A stretch of 64,000 bases of DNA from Hymenobacter aquaticus (GCF_004765605.1 NZ_SRLC01000001.1:1860001-1924000), one strand, 5' to 3'. Counted from the first letter of the stretch, positions 49,392 through 59,256 are shown. Numbers and translations: made by a program. Notes: generated from the sequence alone by a model not told the origin.

Positions 49392-52300
49392 TCAGCGCCT
49401 GACTTTGAGCCGGGTGGAAGCTGAGCCACTTTCCAGCAGCAGATAGTACAGCCCCGGTGCCGGCATGCTCCGGCTGAAGTCGAACGTGAGGCTGCGCACC
49501 GACTGCGGAAGCAACCGGGTTCCTTTGTCAACCTCGGCCCCGATTACCGAGAGCAGAGTGTAGTTGATCGGGCCTTGGAGCGGCTCAGCAAGCACTACCC
49601 GGAAGCTGCCATCCGTGGTTGGATTCGGGAATACCTGCGCCTGCAGTTGCCGGCCGGCCGGCTGGGCCCGGGTGGCCAGCGCCACGGCCGGCACGCTCTG
49701 ATCAACGACGGTGAAGCTGGTGGTGAGGGCCGTGCCGGCCGTGCCCCCGCCGCTGGCGGCCGAGTAGGGCCGGGCCGTGAGTGAGTAGCTGCCCACCGCT
49801 GGCGTCCAGGGGTTGTAGTCGGCATTAGCGTCGCTGAACAGGGCGTAGGGCGGCACACCCTCTGTCTGGCTACGCGTCTGCGTTCCACTCAGGGCGAAGA
49901 CCACGCTGCCCACGGTGGCCGGGTTGGTGTTGGCCCGCACGTTCAGGTTGCGGGTCGGCAGCGTGGCCAGATTCAAGGTCGCTCCCGCCCCTAAGGGCTG
50001 AATGTCAGTATCCGTATCGGCATTGACCAGCGTATAGCTGGTGACCGACTGCCCGGCCGGAACAGCGGTGAAGGTGGCCGTGATGCTCTTGTTGGCCGAC
50101 ATGGTCACGCTCAGCGGGTTGGTCGTGCCCGTGGCTGCCCCGCTCCACCCGCTAAAGGTGTAGCCCGTGGCCGGCGCGGCCGTCAGGCTCACCACCGTGC
50201 CGCTGGCATAGGAAGCGGCATTGGGGTTCTTGGTCACCGTGCCGCTGCCGACCACGGCAGTAGTCAGGGTGAAGGGCCCTGAAGAAGCCACATCCGTTAC
50301 CGAGAAGCTGATGGTCAACGCGGTGCCGGCCGTGCCCCCGCCGCTGGCGGCCGAGTAGGGCCGGGCCGTGAGCGAGTAGCTGCCCACAGCCGGCGTCCAG
50401 GGGTTGTAGTCGGCGTTGGCGTCGCTAAACAAGGCGTAGGGCGCTACGCTTTCCGTCTGGTTCTGCACTTGGGCCCCGCTCAAGGCGAAGACCACGCTGC
50501 CCACGGTGGCCGGGCTGGTGTTGGCCCGTACGTTCAGGTTGCGGGTGGGCAAGGTGGCCAAGTTCAAGGTCGCGCCGACCGTCAGAGTCTGGATATCCTG
50601 GTCGGTATCGGCATTGACCAACGTAAAGCTGGCCACCGATTGCCCGGCCGAAGTGGGCGTGAAAGTGGCCGTAATCGTCTTGTTGGCCGACATGGTCACC
50701 GCTAGCGGGTTGGTAGTGCCCGTGGCGTCGCCGCTCCACCCCGAGAAGGTGTAGCCCGTGGCCGGCGTAGCCGTCAGGCTCACTACTGTTCCACTGGCGT
50801 AACTCGTGGCATTGGGGCTTTTCGTCACCGTGCCGCTGCCACTGGTGTTCACCGTCAGCGAATAGGTGCTGGGGCTGGCCTGGTCAATCACCGAGAAAGT
50901 CGCGGTAAGTGTGGCGGCTGGGGTGCCCGTGCCGCCTGAGCCACTATACGGGGTAGCCGACAACGCATAGCTACCCACCGGCGGGGTCCAGGGGTTATAG
51001 TCGCCGCCAACGTCGCTAAACAGGGCGTAGGGGGCCACATTCTCGGTCTGGTTCTGGGTCTGGGTGCCGGTTAGGGCAAACACCACGCTGCCGGTGGTGG
51101 CCGCGTTGACGTTGGCCCGGATGTTCAGATTGCGCGTAGGCAGGGTGGCCAGGTTGAGCACGGCCCCGTTCACGACGGCCTGAATGTCCTCGTTGGAGTC
51201 GGCATCGACCAGGGTGAAGGTGGTGGTGGTGCAGTCCGGATCCAGGCGCACCTGCTGGGTGGTGGCCAGCCCGGCCGCATCGGTCACGGTCAGCTGCACC
51301 ACGTAGTAGTACGTCTCCGACCCGCACCCGTAGGGCGCGATGGTCGTCGTGGTTTCCACGCTCGTGTCTACCGGGTCGGGGTGCTGGTGTTGGGCGTGGT
51401 GCAGAATGGTTTGCCACTGGTAGGAAAGCTGGGCCGCGCTGTGCTCAGGGTCGGTCACGGTGGCCCGCAGGTTGTAGGTCGTGTTGCCGGTCATGGGGTA
51501 GCGCGTACCAACGGCGGGCGAGGTAATCGTGACCTGAGGCGGGGTGTTGTTCACCGAAATCACCAGCGTCGTCTGGTTGGTCAGGCCCTGGCTGTCTTTT
51601 ACCGTCAGCTTCACCGTGTATTTGGTGGGGGCCGACGTGGGCGGGGCAAAGGTGTGGGCCGGGTTGGTGGCCGTGCTGGTGCCCCCGTCCCCGAAATCCC
51701 AGGCAAACGTCAGCGCCTGCCCTTCGGGGTCGGAGCTGGCACTGCCGGTAAATTGCACCGCCAGCGGCCCCGGACCGTACGTTTTGTTGGCGCTGGCCAC
51801 TGCCTTGGGCGGCTGGTTGGTGCTGGTCGAGTACGTTATTTTGCGGATTTCAGAAGGGTAGAAATTGACGTAGAACAAACCCTTTTCACCGGGACTCACG
51901 GCCATAGCCACGGGCACGGCCCCGCTGTTCACAAAGTCGCGCACCTGGCTGGGCTTGTTGCTGGCGTCCACCGTCATCGAACGAATCCAGCCGCCCACGT
52001 AGTCGCCGAAAAAGTACGTGTTCTGGTAGGCCGCCGGCCAGTCGGTGTAGGGGTAAAACACCCCGCCCGAGGACGAGTTGCCCCCGAACTGCGGCCCGGC
52101 CACCGGCGAGCCGGCCGCCCCGAGGTTGATGGTCGCAGCGGTGGAGCCGCTGAAGATGCCCGTGCGCGAGGGGCCCGTGCCGTGGCCCCAGTCGATGAGC
52201 GGGCGGCGGTGCACGAAGGTGGGCACCGAGCTGGGAATGGCCTTGGTGTTGTCGCAGGGGTTGGGGAAGGAGGCCGTGCCGGTGGGCGTTTCCTGCTTGA

Positions 52301-53399
52301 GCAGGTCGCGGAAGTAGAAGTATTGCTGGGTGCAGCCCCCAATGCCGTACTGCGGGTTCGGCGCGTCCTGGTTGTAGGTATTCTGCGAGGAAAAAGAAGT
52401 GTACGATGTCAGGCCCTCAAACAGGGGCCAGCCCAGGTTTTGCCGGGGCTGGCTGACGACGTGCGTTTCTTCCCAGTTCGAGGCGCCCACGTCGCCGATG
52501 TAGAGCGTGCCGGGGTTGGCGGCGGCGGGGTCGGTGCTGCCCGTGCCGGGTCTGAGCGTCATGCGGAAGGGGTTGCGGCAGCCCAGGGCCCAGACTTTCG
52601 AGCGGGGCGCGTTGGGGTTGCTGGCGTCGTAGAAGGGGTTGCTGGGCACGCCCGCCCCGGTGGCCGGGTCGATCCGCAGAATCTTGCCGCTCAGGCAGTT
52701 CACCAGCTGAGCCCGGAAGGAGCCCACGTTTTCCTTGCTGGTGATAATGCCGTCGGCCAGCGCCTGGGCGGCGTAGGTGTAGGAATAGTTGCCGTAGTCG
52801 GGCAGCGGATGCGCCCCGTCGCCGGTCGAGACCAGCAGCGTGCCGTCGGTGCCGAACAGCAGCGTGTTGGTCACGTGCCCGTTGAAGGTGGAAGGAATGC
52901 CCGTCGACTTGGTCGCGCCCAGCAGAATCTTGCGGGTAGTGGCACTGACGGCGCAGGCACCGGTCGGATTGCTGGCCGTGTAGCGCGTGAGCCGCCCGAT
53001 AGTGGGGCTGAAATAGTCGTTGGTCGTGGCGCTGTAGGCGGCCGTGCCGTAGTTCAGCAGGTAATGCCGATCCACGACGTAGAGCAGGTAGAGGTAGCCG
53101 TTGGTGTCGAACTTGGGGTCGAGGGCAAAGCCTAGCAAGCCGTGGTCTTCCCAGGCCCCTACTTCTTCCGAGATGTCCAGCAGCACCCGCCGCTGCCCGT
53201 TTTCGACCACCCACACTTTGCCGGGCCGCTCCCACACAAACATCTTGCTGCCCGACTTATTAAAGGTCAGCCCCACGGCCTCATTCCATCCCGCTGAAAC
53301 GACGGTGGACGTGAAGCCGCTGGGGGGCGTTTGGGCCCGCCCCGGCCAGCCGCACAGCACTATGCACAACACTGCAAGCCAGGTACATATGTTTTTCAT
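49392..53399 (-). CDS. Secreted PQQ-type sugar dehydrogenase with PKD, InlB-type and LVNADTD repeats, T9SS
   Basis: A 1335-residue protein. The signal peptide ends at about residue 23 (LAVLCIVLCGWPGRAQ). A glucose/sorbosone dehydrogenase beta-propeller (about 25-520: GLLGFALDPKFDTNGYLYLLYV, GKILRIDPATGAG, NLGWPLFEG) would oxidise sugars with PQQ. It is followed by a PKD domain (about 525-615, DPEGQALTFAWDFGDGGTS), a second Ig-like region, three LVNADTD domains (about 725, 921, 1119) alternating with two InlB-type repeats (YTFSGWSGDATGTTNP) and a T9SS sorting domain (about 1245-1335). The last composite module repeats with a 591-bp period. The start is MKNICTW; a TTG eight codons upstream is less likely. 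Confidence 0.85.
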   Translation of the reverse strand: MKNICTWLAVLCIVLCGWPGRAQTPPSGFTSTVVSAGWNEAVGLTFNKSGSKMFVWERPGKVWVVENGQRRVLLDISEEVGAWEDHGLLGFALDPKFDTNGYLYLLYVVDRHYLLNYGTAAYSATTNDYFSPTIGRLTRYTASNPTGACAVSATTRKILLGATKSTGIPSTFNGHVTNTLLFGTDGTLLVSTGDGAHPLPDYGNYSYTYAAQALADGIITSKENVGSFRAQLVNCLSGKILRIDPATGAGVPSNPFYDASNPNAPRSKVWALGCRNPFRMTLRPGTGSTDPAAANPGTLYIGDVGASNWEETHVVSQPRQNLGWPLFEGLTSYTSFSSQNTYNQDAPNPQYGIGGCTQQYFYFRDLLKQETPTGTASFPNPCDNTKAIPSSVPTFVHRRPLIDWGHGTGPSRTGIFSGSTAATINLGAAGSPVAGPQFGGNSSSGGVFYPYTDWPAAYQNTYFFGDYVGGWIRSMTVDASNKPSQVRDFVNSGAVPVAMAVSPGEKGLFYVNFYPSEIRKITYSTSTNQPPKAVASANKTYGPGPLAVQFTGSASSDPEGQALTFAWDFGDGGTSTATNPAHTFAPPTSAPTKYTVKLTVKDSQGLTNQTTLVISVNNTPPQVTITSPAVGTRYPMTGNTTYNLRATVTDPEHSAAQLSYQWQTILHHAQHQHPDPVDTSVETTTTIAPYGCGSETYYYVVQLTVTDAAGLATTQQVRLDPDCTTTTFTLVDADSNEDIQAVVNGAVLNLATLPTRNLNIRANVNAATTGSVVFALTGTQTQNQTENVAPYALFSDVGGDYNPWTPPVGSYALSATPYSGSGGTGTPAATLTATFSVIDQASPSTYSLTVNTSGSGTVTKSPNATSYASGTVVSLTATPATGYTFSGWSGDATGTTNPLAVTMSANKTITATFTPTSAGQSVASFTLVNADTDQDIQTLTVGATLNLATLPTRNLNVRANTSPATVGSVVFALSGAQVQNQTESVAPYALFSDANADYNPWTPAVGSYSLTARPYSAASGGGTAGTALTISFSVTDVASSGPFTLTTAVVGSGTVTKNPNAASYASGTVVSLTAAPATGYTFSGWSGAATGTTNPLSVTMSANKSITATFTAVPAGQSVTSYTLVNADTDTDIQPLGAGATLNLATLPTRNLNVRANTNPATVGSVVFALSGTQTRSQTEGVPPYALFSDANADYNPWTPAVGSYSLTARPYSAASGGGTAGTALTTSFTVVDQSVPAVALATRAQPAGRQLQAQVFPNPTTDGSFRVVLAEPLQGPINYTLLSVIGAEVDKGTRLLPQSVRSLTFDFSRSMPAPGLYYLLLESGSASTRLKVRR

Positions 53400-53884
53400 G
53401 CTTTCCAAGATTAGTATTTTCAACTGCCAGCGTCAACTCTCATTCTGACCAGGAAAAACCGCGTAGTGGATCGGCTGGTGCCCGGCTATCCGTAGCACAC
53501 CGCGCGGAGGCAGCCGGTTATCCAGCCCGGGCGGCGGTGGACTAGCGCGGCAGCAATGCGGCCGGGGCAGAATCCAGGCTCTGCTGGGGCTTACTGCCCC
53601 CTAAAGCCGCACGCAGCGGGTTTCCGACCGGCTCCGCAGCGCCAGGCCGCCCTACCGTATGCCCTAATGGGTGACAATATGGATAAAAATATAACATAAA
53701 TATTCCAATTAAAAAAATAATTATTTTTATTTAAACCTCATCTATTCTTCATGTATTATTTCCTTAAAATCATATCCTTACCGAAGACGCGCTAACGGCC
53801 ACGAAAAACCAAAAACAAGCCAGCCAATCCTACGGGGCGGTAGAATTGGCTGATCGAAAGCAGAATACTTATTTTCCTAATGAA
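53400..53884. other. Intergenic region, no gene
   Basis: This 485-bp gap has a GC-rich part (53450-53660), an AT-rich island (53690-53790) and a terminator hairpin (53821-53852). No coding frame is convincing. A TTG-N20-TAATCTTG-like element is readable on the minus strand at 53406-53436, but it lies too close to the start codon to be a confident promoter. Confidence 0.55.
53821..53852 (-). terminator. Terminator after the ATP-grasp gene
   Basis: CAGCCAATCCTAC and GTAGAATTGGCTG form a stem with one mismatch. On the minus strand it is followed by a T-rich stretch (GTTTTTGGTTTTTCG). It closes the long minus-strand polysaccharide gene set. Confidence 0.75.
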
Positions 53885-55144
53885 TCAGTCAGTAGTGAAA
53901 AATTCATAAAGTTTAGGCAGCGGGTCACCAAGCATGCCCGCCAGGGTCGTATCCCGCAGGGTAAAGGGTATTTTGTTGGCGCCCGACCCGAATAATTTAT
54001 AGCGCACATAATTGGGAAAGGGAATATAGCGGCCCAGGGCGAAGGAAGGCAGCGGCAGCGACTGGCCCAGGGCGGCGCGGCAGGCCAGCACCGGAAAATT
54101 AACCTGGGCCCGCACGGCCGAGCCCACCACCGTCAGCCAAAACCGGGTGTTGATTTCAATGACTTTCATCTGCCGGGTGCGGGCGTCGTAGCGCAGGTCC
54201 AGGTGGGCTACGCCGTTCCAGCGCAGGGCCGTCATCACCCAGTTTACTACTTCCAGCACCGCCTCATTGCGCACAAACTCGATGGCCTCGGTGGGCGCGT
54301 AGGCCGAAGCGGCCGGCAGAACACCTTTCTGAATGGAATACGCTACCAGCTTCCCGCTCTGATACAGCACGTTGCAGTCGATGTCGTAGCCCTCGATGCA
54401 GTTCTGAATGATGTAGTTGCTGTCGGCGGGCAGGGCGGCCACGGCTTTGAGCAGCGCGGTCCGGTTGTGAAACAGCTCGATGCCGCCGCCGCCGATGCCG
54501 TCCACGGGTTTGAGCAACACCGGAAACTCGATGGTATCGAGCTGCGCCGCCAGGTTGCGGCGCACGTCCAGGATGGTATCGGGGGCCGGAATGCCGCGCT
54601 GCTGCATAAAGGCGCCCAGCTTGCTTTTGTCGGTGGCTATTTCGTAGGCTTCCGATTCGGGCAGGGGCAGCACCCGCAGAAACGAGGCCAGCTCCGGCTG
54701 GTGCGCAATAGTGAAGCGCATCCCGGCCACGTCGATGGGCAGCAGCACCTCGGCCTGCGTGGCGGCGGCTACCTGCCGCATGCAGGCAATAAACTCGGCG
54801 TCCGACTGGCCAGGGGCGCAGTAGTGCCACTGCCGGATGTAGTGCGAAAACCGGTACGGGCTGGCGGCGTTGCGGGACACCAGGTGCACCCGGATGTTCT
54901 TCTGCCGGCTCAGGCAAAACAGCACGGCCCCCGTCAGCCGGTAGTTGCTTTCCAGCACCAGCACCGTGCAGGTGGCTCCTTCCCGGCGCGGTGGCTTAGG
55001 TGCCGGAACGTTACCATCAGCGGGCAATATGTCTTTTTCTCGCGTGGGCGGTTCGGGGGCAAACGGCGGGCGGGGCGACAGAATAAGCGGCAGATGGCGG
55101 TTGGCGCCGGCGTATTCCAGCAGGTTCAGCTGATCAGAGTTCAT
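53885..55144 (-). CDS. ATP-grasp domain protein
   Basis: A 419-residue ATP-grasp enzyme, a carboxylate-amine/thiol ligase family that makes amide or ester bonds from acyl phosphates. The ATP-binding regions are FPVLLKPVDGIGGGGI and YIIQNCIEGYDIDCNVLY; the metal-binding end is KVIEINTRFWLT. The N-terminal pre-ATP-grasp part is VLVLESNYRLTGAVLFCLSRQKNIRVHLVS. The start is MNSDQLNLLEY; an upstream Pro/Leu-rich extension is probably untranslated. As the last gene of the CDP-sugar set it may attach an amino acid or similar group to the polysaccharide sugar, but this is inference. Confidence 0.82.
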   Translation of the reverse strand: MNSDQLNLLEYAGANRHLPLILSPRPPFAPEPPTREKDILPADGNVPAPKPPRREGATCTVLVLESNYRLTGAVLFCLSRQKNIRVHLVSRNAASPYRFSHYIRQWHYCAPGQSDAEFIACMRQVAAATQAEVLLPIDVAGMRFTIAHQPELASFLRVLPLPESEAYEIATDKSKLGAFMQQRGIPAPDTILDVRRNLAAQLDTIEFPVLLKPVDGIGGGGIELFHNRTALLKAVAALPADSNYIIQNCIEGYDIDCNVLYQSGKLVAYSIQKGVLPAASAYAPTEAIEFVRNEAVLEVVNWVMTALRWNGVAHLDLRYDARTRQMKVIEINTRFWLTVVGSAVRAQVNFPVLACRAALGQSLPLPSFALGRYIPFPNYVRYKLFGSGANKIPFTLRDTTLAGMLGDPLPKLYEFFTTD

Positions 55145-55199
55145 GTGTGGTGGGCGCAGAGGAGGTGGGAGTAGTGAGAGCAAAGGGCCGGGCCAAGCC

Positions 55200-56540
55200 T
55201 TATTCCGTGGCCGTCAGCACGGGGGCGGGAGCGGCCGTCGGGGTTAGTCCGAAGTAGGCTTCCTGCTCGCGCCGCAGCTCGTCGATGAGCCGACCCTCGG
55301 GCAGTAGCACGTCGTCGTAGGTCAGCACCTGGTCCTTGGGCACGTCGCGGCGCAGCACGCAGCCTTCGGCGACGCCCAGCGGCAGCAGGTTTTCGGCCCG
55401 GGCCACGCTGTAGTTTTCGGCCAGCCCGTAAGTCATGTAGTGCCCGATGCCGTCGAGCGTTTCGCCGGCCCGCAAGGCAATTTTGGCGGCCGTCACCACT
55501 TCCACGCACGGGGCTCCCTGGGGCGCCAGCGCGGCATCCTGAAACAGCACGGCCCGGGCTACCGAGGTCGGCGTTTCGAAATGGCACAGGTGATAGGGCG
55601 TGTAGAAGCAGTACAGCGGGCCCGGCCCCAGCTTATACAGCTTCAGGTAGTGCTGCTGAACCGGGTCGTCGTGGGTGCCCAGGATGAAGACGCCCGGGCC
55701 GGGCTCGGCCCCGACCACGTAGTCGACGATGCCGGGGCCACCGCTGAGCAGGCGCTCCTGCGGGTACCACTCGGCCGCCTTGCTGATGGGCGTGCCCGGG
55801 GCCACCGTGGGCCCCAGCATGCCGCGCTGCGCGACTTCCATACCCAGGGCATTGGCAATAACGGCCTGCTCGAAGCTGATTTTGCTGCCGTCGGCAAAGC
55901 TGGTCACCATGCTCGGGTTCTGGCCCCACTGCCGGGCAAAGCCCTCCTGAGTAGTGGGGTTGCGGTAGGGGTCGTGCAGGCCCTTGATGTTGCCGCACAG
56001 CACCGGTTTCACGCCCAGGCCCTTCACGAAGCGGGCCAGGTTGAGCGTCACGCCGGGCTGGTCGCCGTCCGACACGGTGTAGACCACCCCGGCCCGGTCG
56101 GCGTACACTTTCAGGATAGCGCCCACGGTGCCGTCCAGCTCGGCGTTGAGCAGCACCATGTGCTTGCCGTGCCGGATGGCTTCGAGCACCACCCGCGCGC
56201 CGTGCTCCACGGCCCCGGTCACTTCAATAATACAGTCGATGCCCTCGGCCCGGCTCAGCAGCAGCGCGTCGTCGGTAATGGCGGGCTGGCCCAGCTGAAT
56301 GCAGGCTTCCAGGGCCGCCACGGTGCCCACTTCCCGGGCCCCGGGCTCCCCGGCTTCCTCGTAGGCGCGGCGGGCCTGGGCCAGGGTGCGGTTGGCAATG
56401 GCCACGAGCTCCATACCCGGCACGTAGCGGCAGATCTGGAGCGCGACGCCGCGCCCCATAAAACCGGCTCCCACCATGCCGACCCGGATAGGTTGACCAA
56501 GGCGTTGTCGTTGGGCCAGCGCAGTATCAATGATAAGCAT
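55200..56540 (-). CDS. NAD(P)-dependent oxidoreductase with SAF domain
   Basis: A 446-residue protein of the homoserine-dehydrogenase-like/Gfo-Idh type. The Rossmann motif VGMVGAGFMGRGVALQI is at residues 20-36, followed by a central catalytic region (TVSDGDQPGVTLNLARFVKGLG) and a C-terminal SAF domain (LLPLGVAEGCVLRRDVPKDQVLTYDDV). Such proteins occur in polysaccharide and sugar-acid gene clusters; their exact reaction is poorly known. It lies 50 bases after the RmlC-like gene and 55 bases before the ATP-grasp gene. Confidence 0.8.
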   Translation of the reverse strand: MLIIDTALAQRQRLGQPIRVGMVGAGFMGRGVALQICRYVPGMELVAIANRTLAQARRAYEEAGEPGAREVGTVAALEACIQLGQPAITDDALLLSRAEGIDCIIEVTGAVEHGARVVLEAIRHGKHMVLLNAELDGTVGAILKVYADRAGVVYTVSDGDQPGVTLNLARFVKGLGVKPVLCGNIKGLHDPYRNPTTQEGFARQWGQNPSMVTSFADGSKISFEQAVIANALGMEVAQRGMLGPTVAPGTPISKAAEWYPQERLLSGGPGIVDYVVGAEPGPGVFILGTHDDPVQQHYLKLYKLGPGPLYCFYTPYHLCHFETPTSVARAVLFQDAALAPQGAPCVEVVTAAKIALRAGETLDGIGHYMTYGLAENYSVARAENLLPLGVAEGCVLRRDVPKDQVLTYDDVLLPEGRLIDELRREQEAYFGLTPTAAPAPVLTATE

Positions 56541-56590
56541 AGCAAGTCAGAATGCGGATGAGGGGGAAAGCACGGCCGGGGCCGGGCCGC

Positions 56591-57154
56591 TTAGTCGCTG
56601 AGCTGCCCTTCGGCGGAGGGCACCAGCAGGTGAAAATCGGGGTGGTTCTGGTCTTTCTCCGAGATGAGCACGGGCTCCAGGGGCCACTGAATGTTGATGG
56701 ACGGGTCGTTCCAGCGCAGGCCCCGCTCCGAGCCCGGCGCGTACTTGGCCGACACCTGGTAGCACACGTCGGTGTTGTCGGTCAGGGTGACGAAGCCGTG
56801 GGCAAAGCGGGCCGGCACAAACAGCATCCGGAAGCTGTCGGCCGTCAGCTCCACGCCCAGCCACTGCCCGTACGTCGGCGACTCTTCGCGCAGGTCCACG
56901 ATTACGTCGTAGATGGCGCCGCGGGTGCAGCGCACGAGCTTGGTTTCTTCGTAGGGCGCCAGCTGGTAGTGCATGCCGCGCAGGGTGCCACGCCGGGGGT
57001 TCGACGACACGTTGGCTTGCAGCGGGGGCATTAGAATGCCGTGGGCGGCAAACTCATCCACGCACCACGAGCGGGCAAAAAAGCCCCGCTCATCGGCCAT
57101 GCGGTCCACATCGATAATAAAGGCACCTGGTAGTTCGGTCTCAGTGAAAATCAT
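56591..57154 (-). CDS. dTDP-4-dehydrorhamnose 3,5-epimerase-like protein
   Basis: A 187-residue cupin of the RmlC family. Characteristic segments are GAFIIDVDRMADERGFFARSWCVDEF, RGTLRGMHYQLAPYEETKLVRCTRGAIYDVIVDLR and RFAHGFVTLTDNTDVCYQVSAKYAPGSERGLRWNDPSI. The catalytic histidine of the family is in RGMHYQ. In the company of a CDP-glucose-type gene rather than rmlA/B/D, it probably epimerises a CDP-4-keto sugar. It is 48 bases after the upstream epimerase gene. Confidence 0.87.
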   Translation of the reverse strand: MIFTETELPGAFIIDVDRMADERGFFARSWCVDEFAAHGILMPPLQANVSSNPRRGTLRGMHYQLAPYEETKLVRCTRGAIYDVIVDLREESPTYGQWLGVELTADSFRMLFVPARFAHGFVTLTDNTDVCYQVSAKYAPGSERGLRWNDPSINIQWPLEPVLISEKDQNHPDFHLLVPSAEGQLSD

Positions 57155-57202
57155 AGAAGCAGGAAGTAGCGGTGGTGGAAAAGGAAGTGGTATCGGCAGG
57201 GT

Positions 57203-58300
57203 TCAGGACAAGGCCAGCTCGGGCGTGGCCACGGGCACGGGGCGGGCCGCCGGATCCTGCCAGCACAGGTCGGCATCGAGCTGGCCGGTTTCGCGCAGGG
57301 CCGTGAGCACCCGCAGGCGCATCAGCTGCGACGAGCGGAACTCCGGGTCGCGGAAGCCCATGCCCAGCAGGCCGGCGTGCAGCTCGGTAATCGTGTCGGC
57401 CAGGGTGCGCTGGGGCTGGTGATGGGGGGCCAGCTCCCGGAACAAGCTAAAGTCGACGCGGTAGGAGCGCTTATCCGGGGGCGCGCTGGGGTTCAGCTGC
57501 ACCTCAGTGCCGGGAATAGCCTCGGCAATAGCCGCCGCCAGCTCCCGCACCTGGTAGTTCCACTGCTCCGATCCGGCATTGATGGCCAGGAAATTGCCGC
57601 CGCAGTCGGCGGGCCGGCCAATGGCCCACTCAATAGCCCGGGCCATATCCTGCACGTGAATCAGGGGACGCCAGGGCGTGCCGTCGCTCAGGATGCTGAT
57701 GCGGCCCGTAGCCACGGCCCCGGCCACGAAGTCATTCACCACCAGGTCGAGGCGCAGCCGGTCGCTCCAGCCGCAGGCCGTGGCAAAGCGCAGGCAGGTC
57801 ACGGTAAAGCCGTCGTCGGCCAGCGGGGCCAGATCCTGCTCGCTCAGCACCTTGGAGCGGGCGTAGGCCGTCAGCGGGTTCAGCGCCGACTGCTCGGTTT
57901 TGGCGCCTTCGCCCCCCGCCCCGTACATGCTGCAGGAGCTGGCAAACACAAAGGCCCGGACGCCGGCGGCTTTGGCCCGGCGGGCCAGTGAAATCCCGGC
58001 CTGGTGGTTTATTTCCAGGGTCACGGCCTCGTAGGTTTGCCCCATCGGGTCGTTGGAAATGGCGGCCAGGTGCACAATGGCGTCGAGGCCGGGCAACAGG
58101 TCGTCGGGCAGCTCGCGCACGTCGCCGAACATCTGGCGGTCGAGGCGGGCCTCGGGCAGGCGCTGGGCGCCGGTCAGGCAGTGGGCAAAGTAGGCCATGT
58201 CGTAGCCAATGAGCTCGGCCTGCGGAAACTGCTGCCGCAGGTGCCGCACCACGCCGGGCCCTACGTAGCCCATGTTGCCGGTAATGAGGATGCGCTGCAT
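57203..58300 (-). CDS. NAD-dependent epimerase/dehydratase
   Basis: A 365-residue extended SDR acting on a nucleotide sugar. The N-terminal Rossmann motif is ILITGNMGYVGPGVVRHL, with VHLAAISNDPMG and the catalytic SSCSMYG...TAYARSKVLSEQ (Tyr-x-x-x-Lys). The FATACGWSDRLRLDLVVNDFVAGAV segment and the wide C-terminal domain are typical of epimerases next to rfbF-type genes. The start is MQRILITG; the longer frame upstream runs into the previous gene's region and is non-coding. The precise step (epimerase, reductase or dehydratase) cannot be read from sequence. Confidence 0.85.
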   Translation of the reverse strand: MQRILITGNMGYVGPGVVRHLRQQFPQAELIGYDMAYFAHCLTGAQRLPEARLDRQMFGDVRELPDDLLPGLDAIVHLAAISNDPMGQTYEAVTLEINHQAGISLARRAKAAGVRAFVFASSCSMYGAGGEGAKTEQSALNPLTAYARSKVLSEQDLAPLADDGFTVTCLRFATACGWSDRLRLDLVVNDFVAGAVATGRISILSDGTPWRPLIHVQDMARAIEWAIGRPADCGGNFLAINAGSEQWNYQVRELAAAIAEAIPGTEVQLNPSAPPDKRSYRVDFSLFRELAPHHQPQRTLADTITELHAGLLGMGFRDPEFRSSQLMRLRVLTALRETGQLDADLCWQDPAARPVPVATPELALS

Positions 58301-58365
58301 AGAATAGAAGTCAGAAATGTGGATTTTATCGGGAGAATGAACGGCGCTTCGGCGCCGGTACGGGG

Positions 58366-59256
58366 TTAGTCCTTGGGCAGCAAGGTGGGCGCGGCCACGC
58401 GCTGGCCCACCGGGGCCGTCACGGCCGAAGTCATAATCTGGGTCAGAACCGGGTCGGTGGCCGCGGCTTCGCGGGCATTGTCCCACACTTTCCAGCGGGC
58501 TTTGCCGGCGCTCCACATTTCCTCCAGCATGTTCCGGTCGCGCAGGGTATCCATGGGCTGCCAGAAGCCGGTGTGGCGGTAGGCGGCGAGCTTGCCTTCG
58601 GCCGCCAGGCGCTCTAAGGGGCCTTTTTCCCACACGGTACTGTCGTTTTCGATGTAGTCGAACACCTCGGGCTCCAGCACGAAAAAGCCGCCGTTGATCC
58701 AGGGAGTTTCGCCGCCCTCGGGCTTCTCGGTGAAGCTACTGACACGGGTGGCTTCGTCGCTGAGGGAGAAAACCCCGAAGCGGCCCGGCTGCCGCACGGC
58801 CGTGAGCGTGGCCACGGCCCGCTGCTCCTGGTGGTGCCGGATAGCGGCCCGAATGTCGACATCCCCTACCCCGTCGCCGTAGGTCAGGCAGAAGGTTTCG
58901 TTGTCTAGGTGCTCGCGCACCCGGCGCAGGCGGCCCCCGGTCATGGTTTCCTGGCCCGTGTCGACCAGCGTAACGGTCCAGGGCTCGGCGTTGCTGCGGT
59001 GAATCTGCATTTCGTTCCGGTCCATGCGGAACGTCACATCGGAATTATGTAGAAAATAATCGGAAAAGTATTGTTTTATCATGTGTCCCTTGTAGCCGCA
59101 GCACACCACAAAGTCGCGGATGCCGTGGTGGGCGTAGATTTTCATGATGTGCCACAGGATAGGCCGGCCGCCTACTTCCACCATTGGTTTGGGCCGTACG
59201 CCGCTTTCCTCGCTGATTCGGGTACCGTAGCCACCCGCCAGAATAACTGCTTTCAT
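58366..59256 (-). CDS. rfbF: Glucose-1-phosphate cytidylyltransferase
   Basis: A 296-residue nucleotidyltransferase that makes CDP-glucose from CTP and glucose-1-phosphate. [45 protein letters not shown] is the family N-terminus; [13 protein letters not shown] and [20 protein letters not shown] are further diagnostic segments. It has a C-terminal tail of about 35 residues beyond the usual end ([19 protein letters not shown]...). It is the first gene of the CDP-sugar run; the start is the ATG before KAVILAGG. Confidence 0.92.
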   Translation of the reverse strand: MKAVILAGGYGTRISEESGVRPKPMVEVGGRPILWHIMKIYAHHGIRDFVVCCGYKGHMIKQYFSDYFLHNSDVTFRMDRNEMQIHRSNAEPWTVTLVDTGQETMTGGRLRRVREHLDNETFCLTYGDGVGDVDIRAAIRHHQEQRAVATLTAVRQPGRFGVFSLSDEATRVSSFTEKPEGGETPWINGGFFVLEPEVFDYIENDSTVWEKGPLERLAAEGKLAAYRHTGFWQPMDTLRDRNMLEEMWSAGKARWKVWDNAREAAATDPVLTQIMTSAVTAPVGQRVAAPTLLPKD

